Below are positions 41,370 through 49,279 of a DNA stretch of 64,000 nt, piece after piece. The notes beneath the pieces were generated by a model, which did not search any database, was not told the DNA's origin, and saw only the letters and a program-made list of their open reading frames with translations. The position numbers were made by a program, and so were the translations under genes. Position 1 is the first letter of the stretch, and each line of letters opens with the position of its first letter. This DNA comes from SIAF01 sp046152955. GTDB taxonomy: Bacteria; Planctomycetota; Planctomycetia; Planctomycetales; Planctomycetaceae. The stretch is taken from positions 12,326-76,325 of the forward strand of contig JBJXGA010000535.1 of the NCBI GenBank assembly GCA_046152955.1. Reading direction: 5' to 3'.

Positions 41370-43709
41370 TCACCGACGGCGGCGTTTGCCGCGCGGTTTT
41401 CCTTTCCAGGGGGCGCGCGGAGCCGGGTCTTTGCTGGCGGGGGTTTTGCGGGGGGGAGTTTCCGTTCCCTTTGTCGGCGGGACTGTAGGGCGGACCGGGC
41501 CGGGGCGCCCCCCCTGGGGAAACGTCCGCGCTCCAGGTCGGGGTGGGGAGGGTGCTCCGCGTCGGATGGTGCGGGCCGCTTGCGTGCCGGCCAATCGGAA
41601 ATCGAGTTGACGGCGATCGACGTCAACGTGCGCAACGACCACCCGCACCTTGTTTCCCAGCCGAAATTGCCGACCTCCGCGGCCGGTCAGCGTATGGGCC
41701 GTCTGATCAAAATCGTAACGGTCGTTGTCGAGCGACGTGACATGGACCAGCCCCTCGGCAGGGACTTCCACCGCCTGGCAGAAGAAGCCAAAGTCCTGGA
41801 CCCCCGTAATGATCGCGTCGAATTCATCTCCGACCCGCGACGCCATGTAGGTCAGCAGTTTCACTTTGACCAGTTCCCGCTCAGCCTGTTCGGCGCGGCG
41901 TTCGGTCCGCGAACAATGCCGCGCGGCGGCGGTCAGCTCCACAACCCCCGGCCAGGGGGCGTCGTCGGCTTTGGTCACCAGCCGATCGATCAGGCGATGC
42001 ACCATCAAATCGGGATAGCGACGGATGGGACTGGTGAAGTGGCAGTAGTTCTCCGCGGCCAGAGCGTAGTGCCCCATTTCCTCCGGAGAGTATTCCGCCT
42101 GTTTCAAGCTGCGGAGCAGGGCGTAATTGACGGCGTGCATCTGGGGGGCGTTCTGGACCTGGTCGAGCAGCTTTTGCAGGTCAGTACGACTCTGATAGCG
42201 CTTGAGCGGAAAGCCCAGCGAGGTGACGAACTCGGCAAACGCCCTGAGTTTGACTTCATCCGGATCGGCGTGGACGCGGCGGAGGAAGGGAATCCCCCGG
42301 TCCGCCAGCGCCGTGGCGACCGCCATGTTGGCCGCCAGCATGCATTCTTCGATGATCTGGTGGCTTGGATCATGCGGGGTGACGTGCGCCCCGGAAACTC
42401 GCCCTTGCTTGTCGAAGTCGATTTTGACTTCGGGCATGCTCAGTTCCAAAGCCCCCATGGCGAACCGCCGCGCCCGCAACCGCATCGCCAGTTTGTACAT
42501 CCGGTCCAGCACCTGGCGGACCTTGGCGCTGACCTTGGTCTTGAACCGTTCCGGTTCATTGATGATCGGCATCACCTCTTCGTAGGCAAACCGCTTGGTG
42601 ACTTTGATCGCCGAGTTGGCGAATTGGGTGTGCAGCGGAATCCCCTCTTCCGTGAACTCCATGATGGCCGACTTCGTGAATCGGACTTTTCCCTGCTGCA
42701 GGCTGGCCAGGCTGTTGGAGATCAACTCCGGGAGCATGGGAATCACGCGGTCAGGAAGGTAGACGCTGGTCCCGCGCTGCTGCGCTTCCCGATCAAGCAA
42801 AGAGCCGGGCTGGACAAAATGCGCCACGTCGGCAATGTGGACTCCCAAATGCCAGTGTCCATCGTCCGACTGCGTCAACGAAATGGCGTCATCGAAATCG
42901 CGGGCATCGACCGGATCGATGGTGACGATCGTCTCCCCCGTCAGATCGAGCCGATCTCCCAACGACTCTTCATCGAACTGCTGCGCCTGGGTGCGGGCTT
43001 CGTTCAGAACGTCGGGAGGGAATTCGTCGGGCAGGCCGAATTCATGGATAATGGAGAGCGTGTCGACCCCTGGCTCCCCCCGCGGCCCCAGCACTTGCGT
43101 CAGAACCCCTTCCCCCGGATGAACGTGGCTGGGGAACCGCACCATCTCGAACACGACCTTGTCCCCGACTTGCACCCCTTTCGCCCCTGGGTCGCCGACG
43201 GAGACCGGATCGCTGAGGGTCGTGCCATCCACGTTGACCCATCCCAGTTCGTCCCGCTCGAAGTAGGTTCCCACGAACGTGCGGGTCGAGCGCTGCAGAA
43301 TCTCGACGATCCGTCCGCGAACCCGCCCATCGCTGCGGCCTCCTTCATGCACCTGCACGAGCACTTCGTCGCCGGTGTGGGCGTCTCCCAGTTCATGCGG
43401 CGCAATGAACACGTCCTGCCGTGGTCCGGCCGGTGCGGCGCCAGGCTGTTTGTGCGCAATCAGGAACCCGGCCCCCCCGGCGGTCCGCTTAATCGTCCCC
43501 TGCAGCAGGCCGCTGGTTGTGCGCAGCCGCAGCAGTCCCTGCTGGCTGCGTCGAACCTGTCCCGAAGTGAGCAGCACTTCGAGGGCGTCGCTGAATTCCT
43601 GTCGCCGCTTCTTGGTGATGTTGAGCTGCTTGGCCAGAACCTGGGCCGTGACCGGCTGATAGTCGGGGCGGCCAAGGGTGGCCAGGATCTTGCGGTCGAT
43701 CGAGAGCAT
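41370..43709 (-). CDS. rnr: Ribonuclease R
   Basis: RNase R is a processive 3'-5' exoribonuclease of the RNB family that degrades structured RNA. The product is 779 residues from the ATG at 43709. Its order is an N-terminal winged-helix-like region (LAKQLNITKKRRQEFSDALE), cold-shock domains (GRIVEILQRSTRTFVGTYFE), an RNB catalytic domain with the active-site motif IVTIDPVDARDFDDAISL and YPDLMVHRLIDRLV, and an S1 domain (GDEFDAIITGVQDFGFFCQA; VPAEGLVHVTSLDNDRYDFD). A basic, Pro/Gly/Arg/Lys-rich tail of about 65 residues follows (RPGARTFPQGGRPGPVRPTV; PWKGKPRGKRRRR), probably RNA-binding and disordered. An extended -10 promoter lies upstream (43833-43841). Confidence 0.96.
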   Translation of the reverse strand: MLSIDRKILATLGRPDYQPVTAQVLAKQLNITKKRRQEFSDALEVLLTSGQVRRSQQGLLRLRTTSGLLQGTIKRTAGGAGFLIAHKQPGAAPAGPRQDVFIAPHELGDAHTGDEVLVQVHEGGRSDGRVRGRIVEILQRSTRTFVGTYFERDELGWVNVDGTTLSDPVSVGDPGAKGVQVGDKVVFEMVRFPSHVHPGEGVLTQVLGPRGEPGVDTLSIIHEFGLPDEFPPDVLNEARTQAQQFDEESLGDRLDLTGETIVTIDPVDARDFDDAISLTQSDDGHWHLGVHIADVAHFVQPGSLLDREAQQRGTSVYLPDRVIPMLPELISNSLASLQQGKVRFTKSAIMEFTEEGIPLHTQFANSAIKVTKRFAYEEVMPIINEPERFKTKVSAKVRQVLDRMYKLAMRLRARRFAMGALELSMPEVKIDFDKQGRVSGAHVTPHDPSHQIIEECMLAANMAVATALADRGIPFLRRVHADPDEVKLRAFAEFVTSLGFPLKRYQSRTDLQKLLDQVQNAPQMHAVNYALLRSLKQAEYSPEEMGHYALAAENYCHFTSPIRRYPDLMVHRLIDRLVTKADDAPWPGVVELTAAARHCSRTERRAEQAERELVKVKLLTYMASRVGDEFDAIITGVQDFGFFCQAVEVPAEGLVHVTSLDNDRYDFDQTAHTLTGRGGRQFRLGNKVRVVVAHVDVDRRQLDFRLAGTQAARTIRRGAPSPPRPGARTFPQGGRPGPVRPTVPPTKGTETPPRKTPASKDPAPRAPWKGKPRGKRRRR

Positions 43710-43832
43710 GGAGAGAAGCGATTCGAGAGAGAAGCGTGGCGAAGGGGGGGGTTATCGAGGACAGGCAGGCGCCCCAGGGAGCAAAGGTCTGGCTGCTTAA
43801 ACCTGTCAGAACTGGTCGGAACCCCGATATTG

Positions 43833-43841
43833 ATTATAGCA
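43833..43841 (-). promoter_or_regulatory. Extended -10 promoter candidate for rnr
   Basis: The minus strand reads TGC-TATAAT here, a perfect -10 with the TGn extension. No good -35 is found 16-18 bp upstream, as expected for extended -10 promoters. It would give a leader of about 115 bases before the rnr start. Confidence 0.5.
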
Positions 43842-44037
43842 GTCCCGTGCCTTAGTCGGGAGCTTCGGGGACAACCAGCGTTGGCCCGCTTGCACTGGCA
43901 GATTTGGCTGGGAATCTGTGACCTGGGGTTGCAACCGTGCGCGATCGTCAGGAGAATGGTGATTGCCATCCTGACACCGACACGTGACATTGGTCGCACA
44001 ATCGGGCAAACTCTTCTGCCAGGTTTCACCTTTCATC

Positions 44038-44709
44038 GTGGTCATTGCAACAGTCGCGCGGACTGCATTCGACGAATCGGCGACGTTGGCCGACCTGTTG
44101 GATGCGCTCGGGGATATCTCCCCTGGCAGGGTTCGTCTGCATCCCCCACCGGGCGCAGCAACGGAAACCGATGTGACAGACATTCGCGACGATGAGCGGC
44201 GGCTGTACGAGTTGGTCGATGGTGTCTTGGTGGAGAAGGTCAAGGGCTTTCGCGAATCGATCGTGGCCTGCGTTCTGATTCAACGGTTGGGGAGCTTTGT
44301 GAAGGAGCATGACCTGGGAGTCGTCACCGGCGAAGCGGGTATGCTACGGTTGGCGCGGGGACTCGTACGCATTCCCGATGTGTCATTCATCGCCTGGTCG
44401 AGATTCTCCGATCGCCGAATACCCGATGAGCCAATTCCAAATCTGGCGCCTGACTTGTCGGTTGAAATCTTGAGCGCCGGCAACACGCCGCGTGAGATCA
44501 AACGCAAGTTGACCGAATACTTTGACGCGGGAGTCCGCTTGGCCTGGATCATTGATCCAGGTTCGAAATCCGCCGAGGCGTACACCAGTCCGACCGCGTT
44601 CACTCGCGTGACGGGCGCCGATGCGCTGAGCGGAAGGGACGTGGCGCCAGGTTTCCAAATTCCGCTGGCGGAGCTCTTCGCCGACCTGGATTCCGCTGCC
44701 AGCCCTTGA
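44038..44709 (+). CDS. Uma2 family (DUF820) putative endonuclease (second copy)
   Basis: This Uma2/DUF820 protein is a paralogue of the gene at 37074. No ATG precedes the conserved region; GTG at 44038 (giving VVIATVARTAFDESATLADL) is chosen, with GTG at 43984 as the alternative, so the N-terminus is uncertain. At 44038 the product is 223 residues. The nuclease-like core has DERRLYELVDGVLVEKVKGF, GEAGMLRLARGLVRIPDVSF, the acidic block LAPDLSVEILSAGNTPREIK and KLTEYFDAGVRLAWIIDPGS, preserving the D, E and K positions. A bulged inverted repeat, GTCAGG...CCTGAC, lies upstream at 43947-43975 and may be regulatory. The function of the family is not established. Confidence 0.88.
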   Translation: MVIATVARTAFDESATLADLLDALGDISPGRVRLHPPPGAATETDVTDIRDDERRLYELVDGVLVEKVKGFRESIVACVLIQRLGSFVKEHDLGVVTGEAGMLRLARGLVRIPDVSFIAWSRFSDRRIPDEPIPNLAPDLSVEILSAGNTPREIKRKLTEYFDAGVRLAWIIDPGSKSAEAYTSPTAFTRVTGADALSGRDVAPGFQIPLAELFADLDSAASP

Positions 44710-44844
44710 GTCGCGCCCGAGAACTCCCCCGCGGCGCGGGTTTCTTCAGATGATCTCTGGCAAACGATCTCCGACACCTGCCACTCGGCCGTTCTCAACA
44801 AAGTAGGCGTATTCGCGAAGATATCTTTCCGCCCCAACCTGCCT

Positions 44845-46167
44845 CTATTTATACAACGGCCCGTGAATCTCCACCGGCCGCACATCCAGTCGCAGATTGG
44901 TGATTGTCAGGTCGTCCCCCAGGGCGCCGGGGGGCCAGCCCTTGGTGTCCTGATCGCGATAGAGGCGGAATACGAATCCGAGGGTTGGACCCTGTTGGGC
45001 TTTCAGGCCATCAAATGTCAGGCCGGTCGCTTCGGGATGGCGGCTGTCCATCAACTTGCGCATCACGTCCAGCACCGCGTTGTTCCCCAGAATGTCGTTG
45101 CTGACGATCGGATCCTGGTAAAAGGGCTGAAAATCAGGACTCCCAGGGTCGATCGGTTTGAGATCCTGCTTTTCGGGACTGGGGATGACTTCTCGTGTCG
45201 CCAGGTCGAGCCGGTCGCCGTGGGCCAGGAACGACAAGCGCGCCTTGTGCAGGTGGAATTCCTTCTCTTCTCCCAGGCGCTCGGCTTCGGAGAGATCGAT
45301 CAGCATGGCTCCCGAATAACCGGTCACCTCCACCTGGCCGTTCTGGACGACGATGGCCGTGTTCTCATCGATCCCCAGGCCGTACTTCACGCCATGATTT
45401 TGCATGATCACCAGTGCCCGCGCCACCCGGCCCCGCGTCAGGAAGTGCTGATCGATGAACCACCCCTCGGGCATGAACGCCAGGCCGCGGGCCGTCTCGA
45501 CCCCTTCGATCACCCCCCGCTCCAAAAGGGGCAACTGTTTGTCGGCCCCCAGGCACATGACATGACTCATCACTGCTGCCCCCGCGCTCGTTCCGCCGAC
45601 CACCCCTCCCGCGCGGTAGACGCTCCAGATCGCCTCCAGGACGGGCGTGCGGCTGTCGTCATCTTCCAGAAGCGCTTTGATGATTCGCGCCTGCTGTCCG
45701 CCGCCAAAATAGACTCCGTGGACCTCCTTGATCTCTGCCACAATCTTGGGGTCGGCGACCGCCTCGCGATAGTTGATCGGAAGATTTTGCAATCCGACTG
45801 GAACGATCACAGGATCCGCGCCGAACGTGCGCAGCACCTCTGCGATCCGCTCGCCGCTCCGCTGCGGAAAGAGCGACCCGGTCGCGAAGACGGCGATCCG
45901 CGGGGGAGTTCCGGGAGGGACGCCGGTCCGCTCGGCATAATCTGCCGCCAATTGCACCAGACGCTTCCAGACGTCGGCGTTGTCATGCCGAACTCCGCCG
46001 CCGGAAATGAACAGCGTACCGGCCGGCGGTTGGGCGACTTCGTCCACCACCGCGGCGCGGTCCGGCTCGTCGGCGACAACGCGCTGGGCCAGAAACCCGC
46101 TCAGGGGAGGTCCATCGACGAATCCAGCGGTAAGCAGAACCAGGAAAAACAGCAGTGTGCGGGGCAT
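44845..46167 (-). CDS. Exported cyanophycinase-like S51 peptidase
   Basis: Cyanophycinases are serine exopeptidases that release beta-Asp-Arg dipeptides from cyanophycin. This 440-residue product has an N-terminal signal peptide (RTLLFFLVLLTAGFVDGPPL), so it is likely exported, unlike the cytoplasmic cyanobacterial enzyme of about 270 residues. The S51 core is clear: GTLFISGGGVRHDNADVWKR, RIAVFATGSLFPQRSGERIA, VHGVYFGGGQQARIIKALLE and the nucleophile elbow GGVVGGTSAGAAVMSHVMCL, with the serine at residue 194. GLAFMPEGWFIDQHFLTRGR contains the conserved D-Q-H-F. A C-terminal extension of about 130 residues is of unknown fold. No cyanophycin synthetase gene is in the window, so the substrate may be exogenous or a different isopeptide. 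Confidence 0.93.
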   Translation of the reverse strand: MPRTLLFFLVLLTAGFVDGPPLSGFLAQRVVADEPDRAAVVDEVAQPPAGTLFISGGGVRHDNADVWKRLVQLAADYAERTGVPPGTPPRIAVFATGSLFPQRSGERIAEVLRTFGADPVIVPVGLQNLPINYREAVADPKIVAEIKEVHGVYFGGGQQARIIKALLEDDDSRTPVLEAIWSVYRAGGVVGGTSAGAAVMSHVMCLGADKQLPLLERGVIEGVETARGLAFMPEGWFIDQHFLTRGRVARALVIMQNHGVKYGLGIDENTAIVVQNGQVEVTGYSGAMLIDLSEAERLGEEKEFHLHKARLSFLAHGDRLDLATREVIPSPEKQDLKPIDPGSPDFQPFYQDPIVSNDILGNNAVLDVMRKLMDSRHPEATGLTFDGLKAQQGPTLGFVFRLYRDQDTKGWPPGALGDDLTITNLRLDVRPVEIHGPLYK

Positions 46168-46264
46168 CTCGATCAGAGTGTGTGAGCCATCCCTTGCGCG
46201 GCGAACAACGCCGTCGGTCCATTTCCGTCAGATATCATAGGCACTTTCGGACGCTGCCGCACGC

Positions 46265-46561
46265 TCAAGTTTGAGATTCCAGAATTTCGCGACGACTCAC
46301 CGTTTGACGGGTGCGAACTTTGGGAGGGGCCTCCGCCAGGCCCACCCCTCCGGTGAGTGGGAGGTTGCTTGGCGGTTCGGCCGTGGCCGGGCTGGCATGG
46401 AGAGTCAGCACATCGGCGATCGATCCACCGACATGTTGCTCCGCGAGAGCATAAAAGCCTTCGGGAAGCAGTCCGCCGTTCAGGGTTTTCTGGATCTCCG
46501 GGATCCAGGTTGTGTGGAACGCATGAAAAATCCCGGCTTCGACACGAGTCCAGTCATGCAT
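46265..46561 (-). pseudogene. Truncated DUF4058 family gene
   Basis: The N-terminal third of a DUF4058 family protein is recognisable: MHDWTRVEAGIFHAFHTTWI, PEIQKTLNGGLLPEGFYALA and EQHVGGSIADVLTLHASP. In normal members (about 240-270 residues) a beta-rich domain follows. Here the frame ends after 98 residues (TRQTVSRREILESQT), just after the linker GVGLAEAPPKVRTR. The longer in-frame start at 46612 adds only 17 residues. I found no continuation of the domain in other frames before the cyanophycinase gene at 46167. It is therefore probably a deleted or truncated copy. It lies 66 bp downstream of the ParE-like toxin gene. Confidence 0.72.
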
Positions 46562-46627
46562 GGAGGTTGTTCCCAATGCGTTGATCACTAAGGACGTTGC
46601 GGTCTCCGCCATTTTGGCGATACGACG

Positions 46628-46921
46628 TCAGCGGATGCTCCAATATCCTGGACGACGACTCGTATGAGCGACCGCCACGACAAGGCATTGGTCGCGCGAC
46701 AATTCTCTAAAAATGACATGAAACGGATACGGTTTGAGCAGGCAGTAGCGATGCCTGTTATCGCAACTAGGAAAGCGGTCGGGATTCGTGGCGATTGACT
46801 CCAAGGCTCTCTGAAACTCAGCCTGAAATCCTTCGGCGGCACGCATGCTCCGCTCCGCGTACCAGCGGAGGGACTCAGCAAAATCATCCTCGGCGGCAGC
46901 CGCAATGACGACCTCAGCCAT
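46628..46921 (-). CDS. RelE/ParE family toxin
   Basis: The 97-residue product starts at the ATG at 46921, which overlaps the stop of the upstream antitoxin gene by 8 bp. A ParE/RelE-like fold is seen in AAAEDDFAESLRWYAERSMR (an N-terminal helical pair), AAEGFQAEFQRALESIATNP, DRFPSCDNRHRYCLLKPYPF, HVIFRELSRDQCLVVAVAHT and SRRPGYWSIR, where the final strands and the basic/aromatic C-terminus are typical. ParE toxins inhibit DNA gyrase and RelE toxins cleave mRNA; the sequence does not decide between them. The larger open frame reaching 47188 is the antitoxin gene read in another phase and is not the gene. Confidence 0.9.
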   Translation of the reverse strand: MAEVVIAAAAEDDFAESLRWYAERSMRAAEGFQAEFQRALESIATNPDRFPSCDNRHRYCLLKPYPFHVIFRELSRDQCLVVAVAHTSRRPGYWSIR

Positions 46922-47150
46922 CGAGTCCCGCCTTCGATCGAGCGCGTGAACGGACGTCATCCCAGGTCGCTGACGGCATGGTCCCCTGATCAAATGCAGC
47001 GGAGCGTCGCTGCACTTCGGCAATCCATTCGTCGCTTGGCGCCAGCACGTCAGCAGGAACACCCTCTTCCCAAAGTGTCTCCACCAGCCGTAGCTGTTCG
47101 GTGGCAGACAAGGTCCTGGCTGCATCCAGCACATCTTGAAAATTCGGCAT
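46914..47150 (-). CDS. Addiction module antitoxin, RelB/DUF2281-like family
   Basis: The 78-residue product starts at the ATG at 47150 and overlaps the toxin start by 8 bp (translational coupling). It matches the small 'addiction module protein' family: NFQDVLDAARTLSATEQLRL, VETLWEEGVPADVLAPSDEW and IAEVQRRSAAFDQGTMPSAT, ending WDDVRSRARSKAGLDG. Such antitoxins neutralise a RelE/ParE-type toxin and usually lie before it. No separate DNA-binding domain is obvious, so autoregulation may need the toxin. AAAGGGA precedes the start, and a promoter candidate lies at 47216-47244. Confidence 0.9.
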   Translation of the reverse strand: MPNFQDVLDAARTLSATEQLRLVETLWEEGVPADVLAPSDEWIAEVQRRSAAFDQGTMPSATWDDVRSRARSKAGLDG

Positions 47151-47215
47151 GGTTCCCTTTCAGAGTTCGTCGCAATTGAATTTTCCAAAAAAGGAGTCTA
47201 CATCACGCACTCTCA

Positions 47216-47274
47216 AGGCTAGAAACCGTACCGCCTTCCGTCAATACGGATTGACGACATACGGATTGACGACA
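47216..47274 (-). promoter_or_regulatory. Promoter and repeat region of the toxin-antitoxin operon
   Basis: On the minus strand TTGACG (47239-47244) with a 17-bp spacer and TAGCCT (47216-47221) is a promoter candidate about 66 bases before the antitoxin start. The -35 is part of the palindrome CGTCAA-TACGGA-TTGACG (47239-47256), and a 15-bp direct repeat TACGGATTGACGACA occurs twice in tandem (47245-47274). These could be binding sites for an autoregulating complex. Confidence 0.45.
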
Positions 47275-47318
47275 ATCAACGTTGCTGCCGGGCGCGCGAC
47301 GACCTCAGTCCGCAAACC

Positions 47319-49067
47319 TCACGCCGGCGCTTTGGCCTCTTCCTTCTTCCGCTGTTCGGCCAGCATCGCCTGGACGGTTGACAGCGCCTCGTCGAGCGAG
47401 ACTTTGGTCGCCGCCGCGTCCCAGCGCCAGCGGACTTCCACCAGTCCTTCCTTGAGGCCTTTGCCGCCGATCACAATCCGCAGGGGAATCCCCACGAGAT
47501 CGGCGTCTTTGAATTTGAATCCGGCACGCGCGTCGCGGTCGTCGAGCAGGACGTCGACGCCGGATTGCGTCAAGGCGGCGTAGTATTTCTCGGCCAGAGC
47601 CATCGTCTCCGGTTCCGTCACATTGAGCGGGATGATGAGTACCGAATAGGGAGCGATCGACAAGGGCCAGATCAGCCCGTTCTCATCAAAGCTCGTTTCG
47701 CACAACGAAGCCACGATGCGATTCACGCCGATTCCGTAACAGCCCATGATCATCGGGTGCCGCTGCTCTTTTTCATCCAGGTACTCGGCGTCCAACGCGA
47801 CGCTGTACTTCGTCCCCAGTTTGAAGACGTGACCGACCTCGATCCCATGCACCAGTTCCAGCCTCCCCGCACACTTGGGACAGGGATCCTGATCCTGCGC
47901 CATCCGCAAGTCGTAGGTCGCGTCAAGCTGGTAATCGCGGCCGGCATTGACGCCGGTCAGGTGGGTGTCCGCCTCATTGGCGCCGGTCACCGCATTGACG
48001 ATGGCCGGAATGTCATGGTCCGCCAGAATCGGACACTTGATTCCCACCGGGCCGGCAAAACCGGTAGGGGCGGTCGTCACCTGCTGGATCGTCTTCTCAT
48101 CGGCCAGTTCCAGCGTCCCCGCTTTGAGCGCCCGGCGGACCTTGGCATCGTTCGCCTCGTGATCGCCGCGGACCAGGATCGCAAACGGTCGGCCGTCCGC
48201 CAGGTAGATCAATGTCTTGATCATCTGCTCGGGCCGACATTTGAGGAGGCGGCTGACCTGCTCGATACTGGTGGCGTTGGGGGTGCTGATTTTTTCGATC
48301 GGTGCCGCGCCCGGTACCGGCTGAATCGCCGCCGGCTGACGACCCGTCTCGGCCCGTTCCAGGTTCGCGGCGTAACTGCATTGCGGGCAGTGGACGATCC
48401 GGTCCTCGCCGTTGGTGGCGGGAACCATGAACTCGTGCGACGCATCGCCGCCGATCGGGCCGCTCTCGGCCTCGACCGGCAGATACTTCAATCCGCAGCG
48501 GGCGAAGACCCGGCAATAGGCGTGGTACATGCGGTCATAGACTTCATTGAGTTGTTCCAGGCTCGTTCCAAAGCTGTAGGCGTCTTTCATCAGGAACTCG
48601 CTGGTCCGCAACACTCCGAACCGCGGACGCTCTTCATTGCGAAACTTCGTTTGAATCTGGTACACGCAGATCGGCAACTGGCGGTACGAATTGAGGTGGC
48701 GGCCGATCAGGTCGGTGACGACCTCTTCGTGCGTCGGCCCCAGGGCCAGATGCACCAGCCGATCGCCGCGCTGCACTTGAAAATTGATCAGCACTTTGCC
48801 AAAGGCCGCTTTGCGTCCGGTCCGTTCGAACAGGTCGATCGGCTGCAAGGCGGGCATGAACAGCTCGATGGCGCCGGCCCGGTCCATCTCTTCACGAACG
48901 ATGGCCTCGGCCTTGCGGACGGCGCGCCAGCCCAGCGGGAGGTACGTGTACGCCCCGGCCATCAATTGCCGGATCAGCCCCGCCCGCATCATCAACTGAT
49001 GGCTGGGAATTTCCGCATCCGACGGATTTTCCTTCATTGTGGGAATGAACGTTTTCGACCAGCGCAC
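47319..49067 (-). CDS. proS: Prolyl-tRNA synthetase
   Basis: ProS attaches proline to tRNA-Pro. The product is 582 residues, the long bacterial type with an editing (INS) insertion. Class II signatures: motif 1 region RQLMAGAYTYLPLGWRAVRK, motif 2 region KFRNEERPRFGVLRTSEFLM (LRTSEF), and motif 3 region IMGCYGIGVNRIVASLCET. The INS editing domain includes STPNATSIEQVSRLLKCRPE and YLADGRPFAILVRGDHEAN. The C-terminal anticodon-binding domain has LIIPLNVTEPETMALAEKYY, DVLLDDRDARAGFKFKDADL and IPLRIVIGGKGLKEGLVEVR. It starts at the ATG at 49067. It appears to be a single gene, upstream of the TA operon and divergent from the exoribonuclease gene. Confidence 0.97.
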   Translation of the reverse strand: MRWSKTFIPTMKENPSDAEIPSHQLMMRAGLIRQLMAGAYTYLPLGWRAVRKAEAIVREEMDRAGAIELFMPALQPIDLFERTGRKAAFGKVLINFQVQRGDRLVHLALGPTHEEVVTDLIGRHLNSYRQLPICVYQIQTKFRNEERPRFGVLRTSEFLMKDAYSFGTSLEQLNEVYDRMYHAYCRVFARCGLKYLPVEAESGPIGGDASHEFMVPATNGEDRIVHCPQCSYAANLERAETGRQPAAIQPVPGAAPIEKISTPNATSIEQVSRLLKCRPEQMIKTLIYLADGRPFAILVRGDHEANDAKVRRALKAGTLELADEKTIQQVTTAPTGFAGPVGIKCPILADHDIPAIVNAVTGANEADTHLTGVNAGRDYQLDATYDLRMAQDQDPCPKCAGRLELVHGIEVGHVFKLGTKYSVALDAEYLDEKEQRHPMIMGCYGIGVNRIVASLCETSFDENGLIWPLSIAPYSVLIIPLNVTEPETMALAEKYYAALTQSGVDVLLDDRDARAGFKFKDADLVGIPLRIVIGGKGLKEGLVEVRWRWDAAATKVSLDEALSTVQAMLAEQRKKEEAKAPA

Positions 49068-49279
49068 GGCGGACTCCCTTCAAACAAATCAAATGACGGC
49101 GGAATGAGTTCGATTTGTACCGGCGGGTGGCGGTCGGATGCAAGGCGCAGTCGCTCTCTGGCTGCCACCCCATACCCATTCCGGTCTGGCCCTTGTTCCA
49201 CGGCCCGGCGCTCCCTAGAATCGCCCCTTGCGCGCTCCCGAAGTTCCTTCCGAAAGTCTCTCCCGTGTCGGCTGCCACC

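Noticed and set aside
40959..44195. Open frame of over 1,000 codons on the plus strand
   Set aside because: It is antisense to the well-supported RNase R gene and has no recognisable domain; GC-rich coding DNA often leaves the opposite strand open.
46922..47188. N-terminal extension of the ParE-like toxin by 89 codons
   Set aside because: This extension is the antitoxin gene read in a different frame; the toxin start at 46921 overlaps the antitoxin stop as expected.
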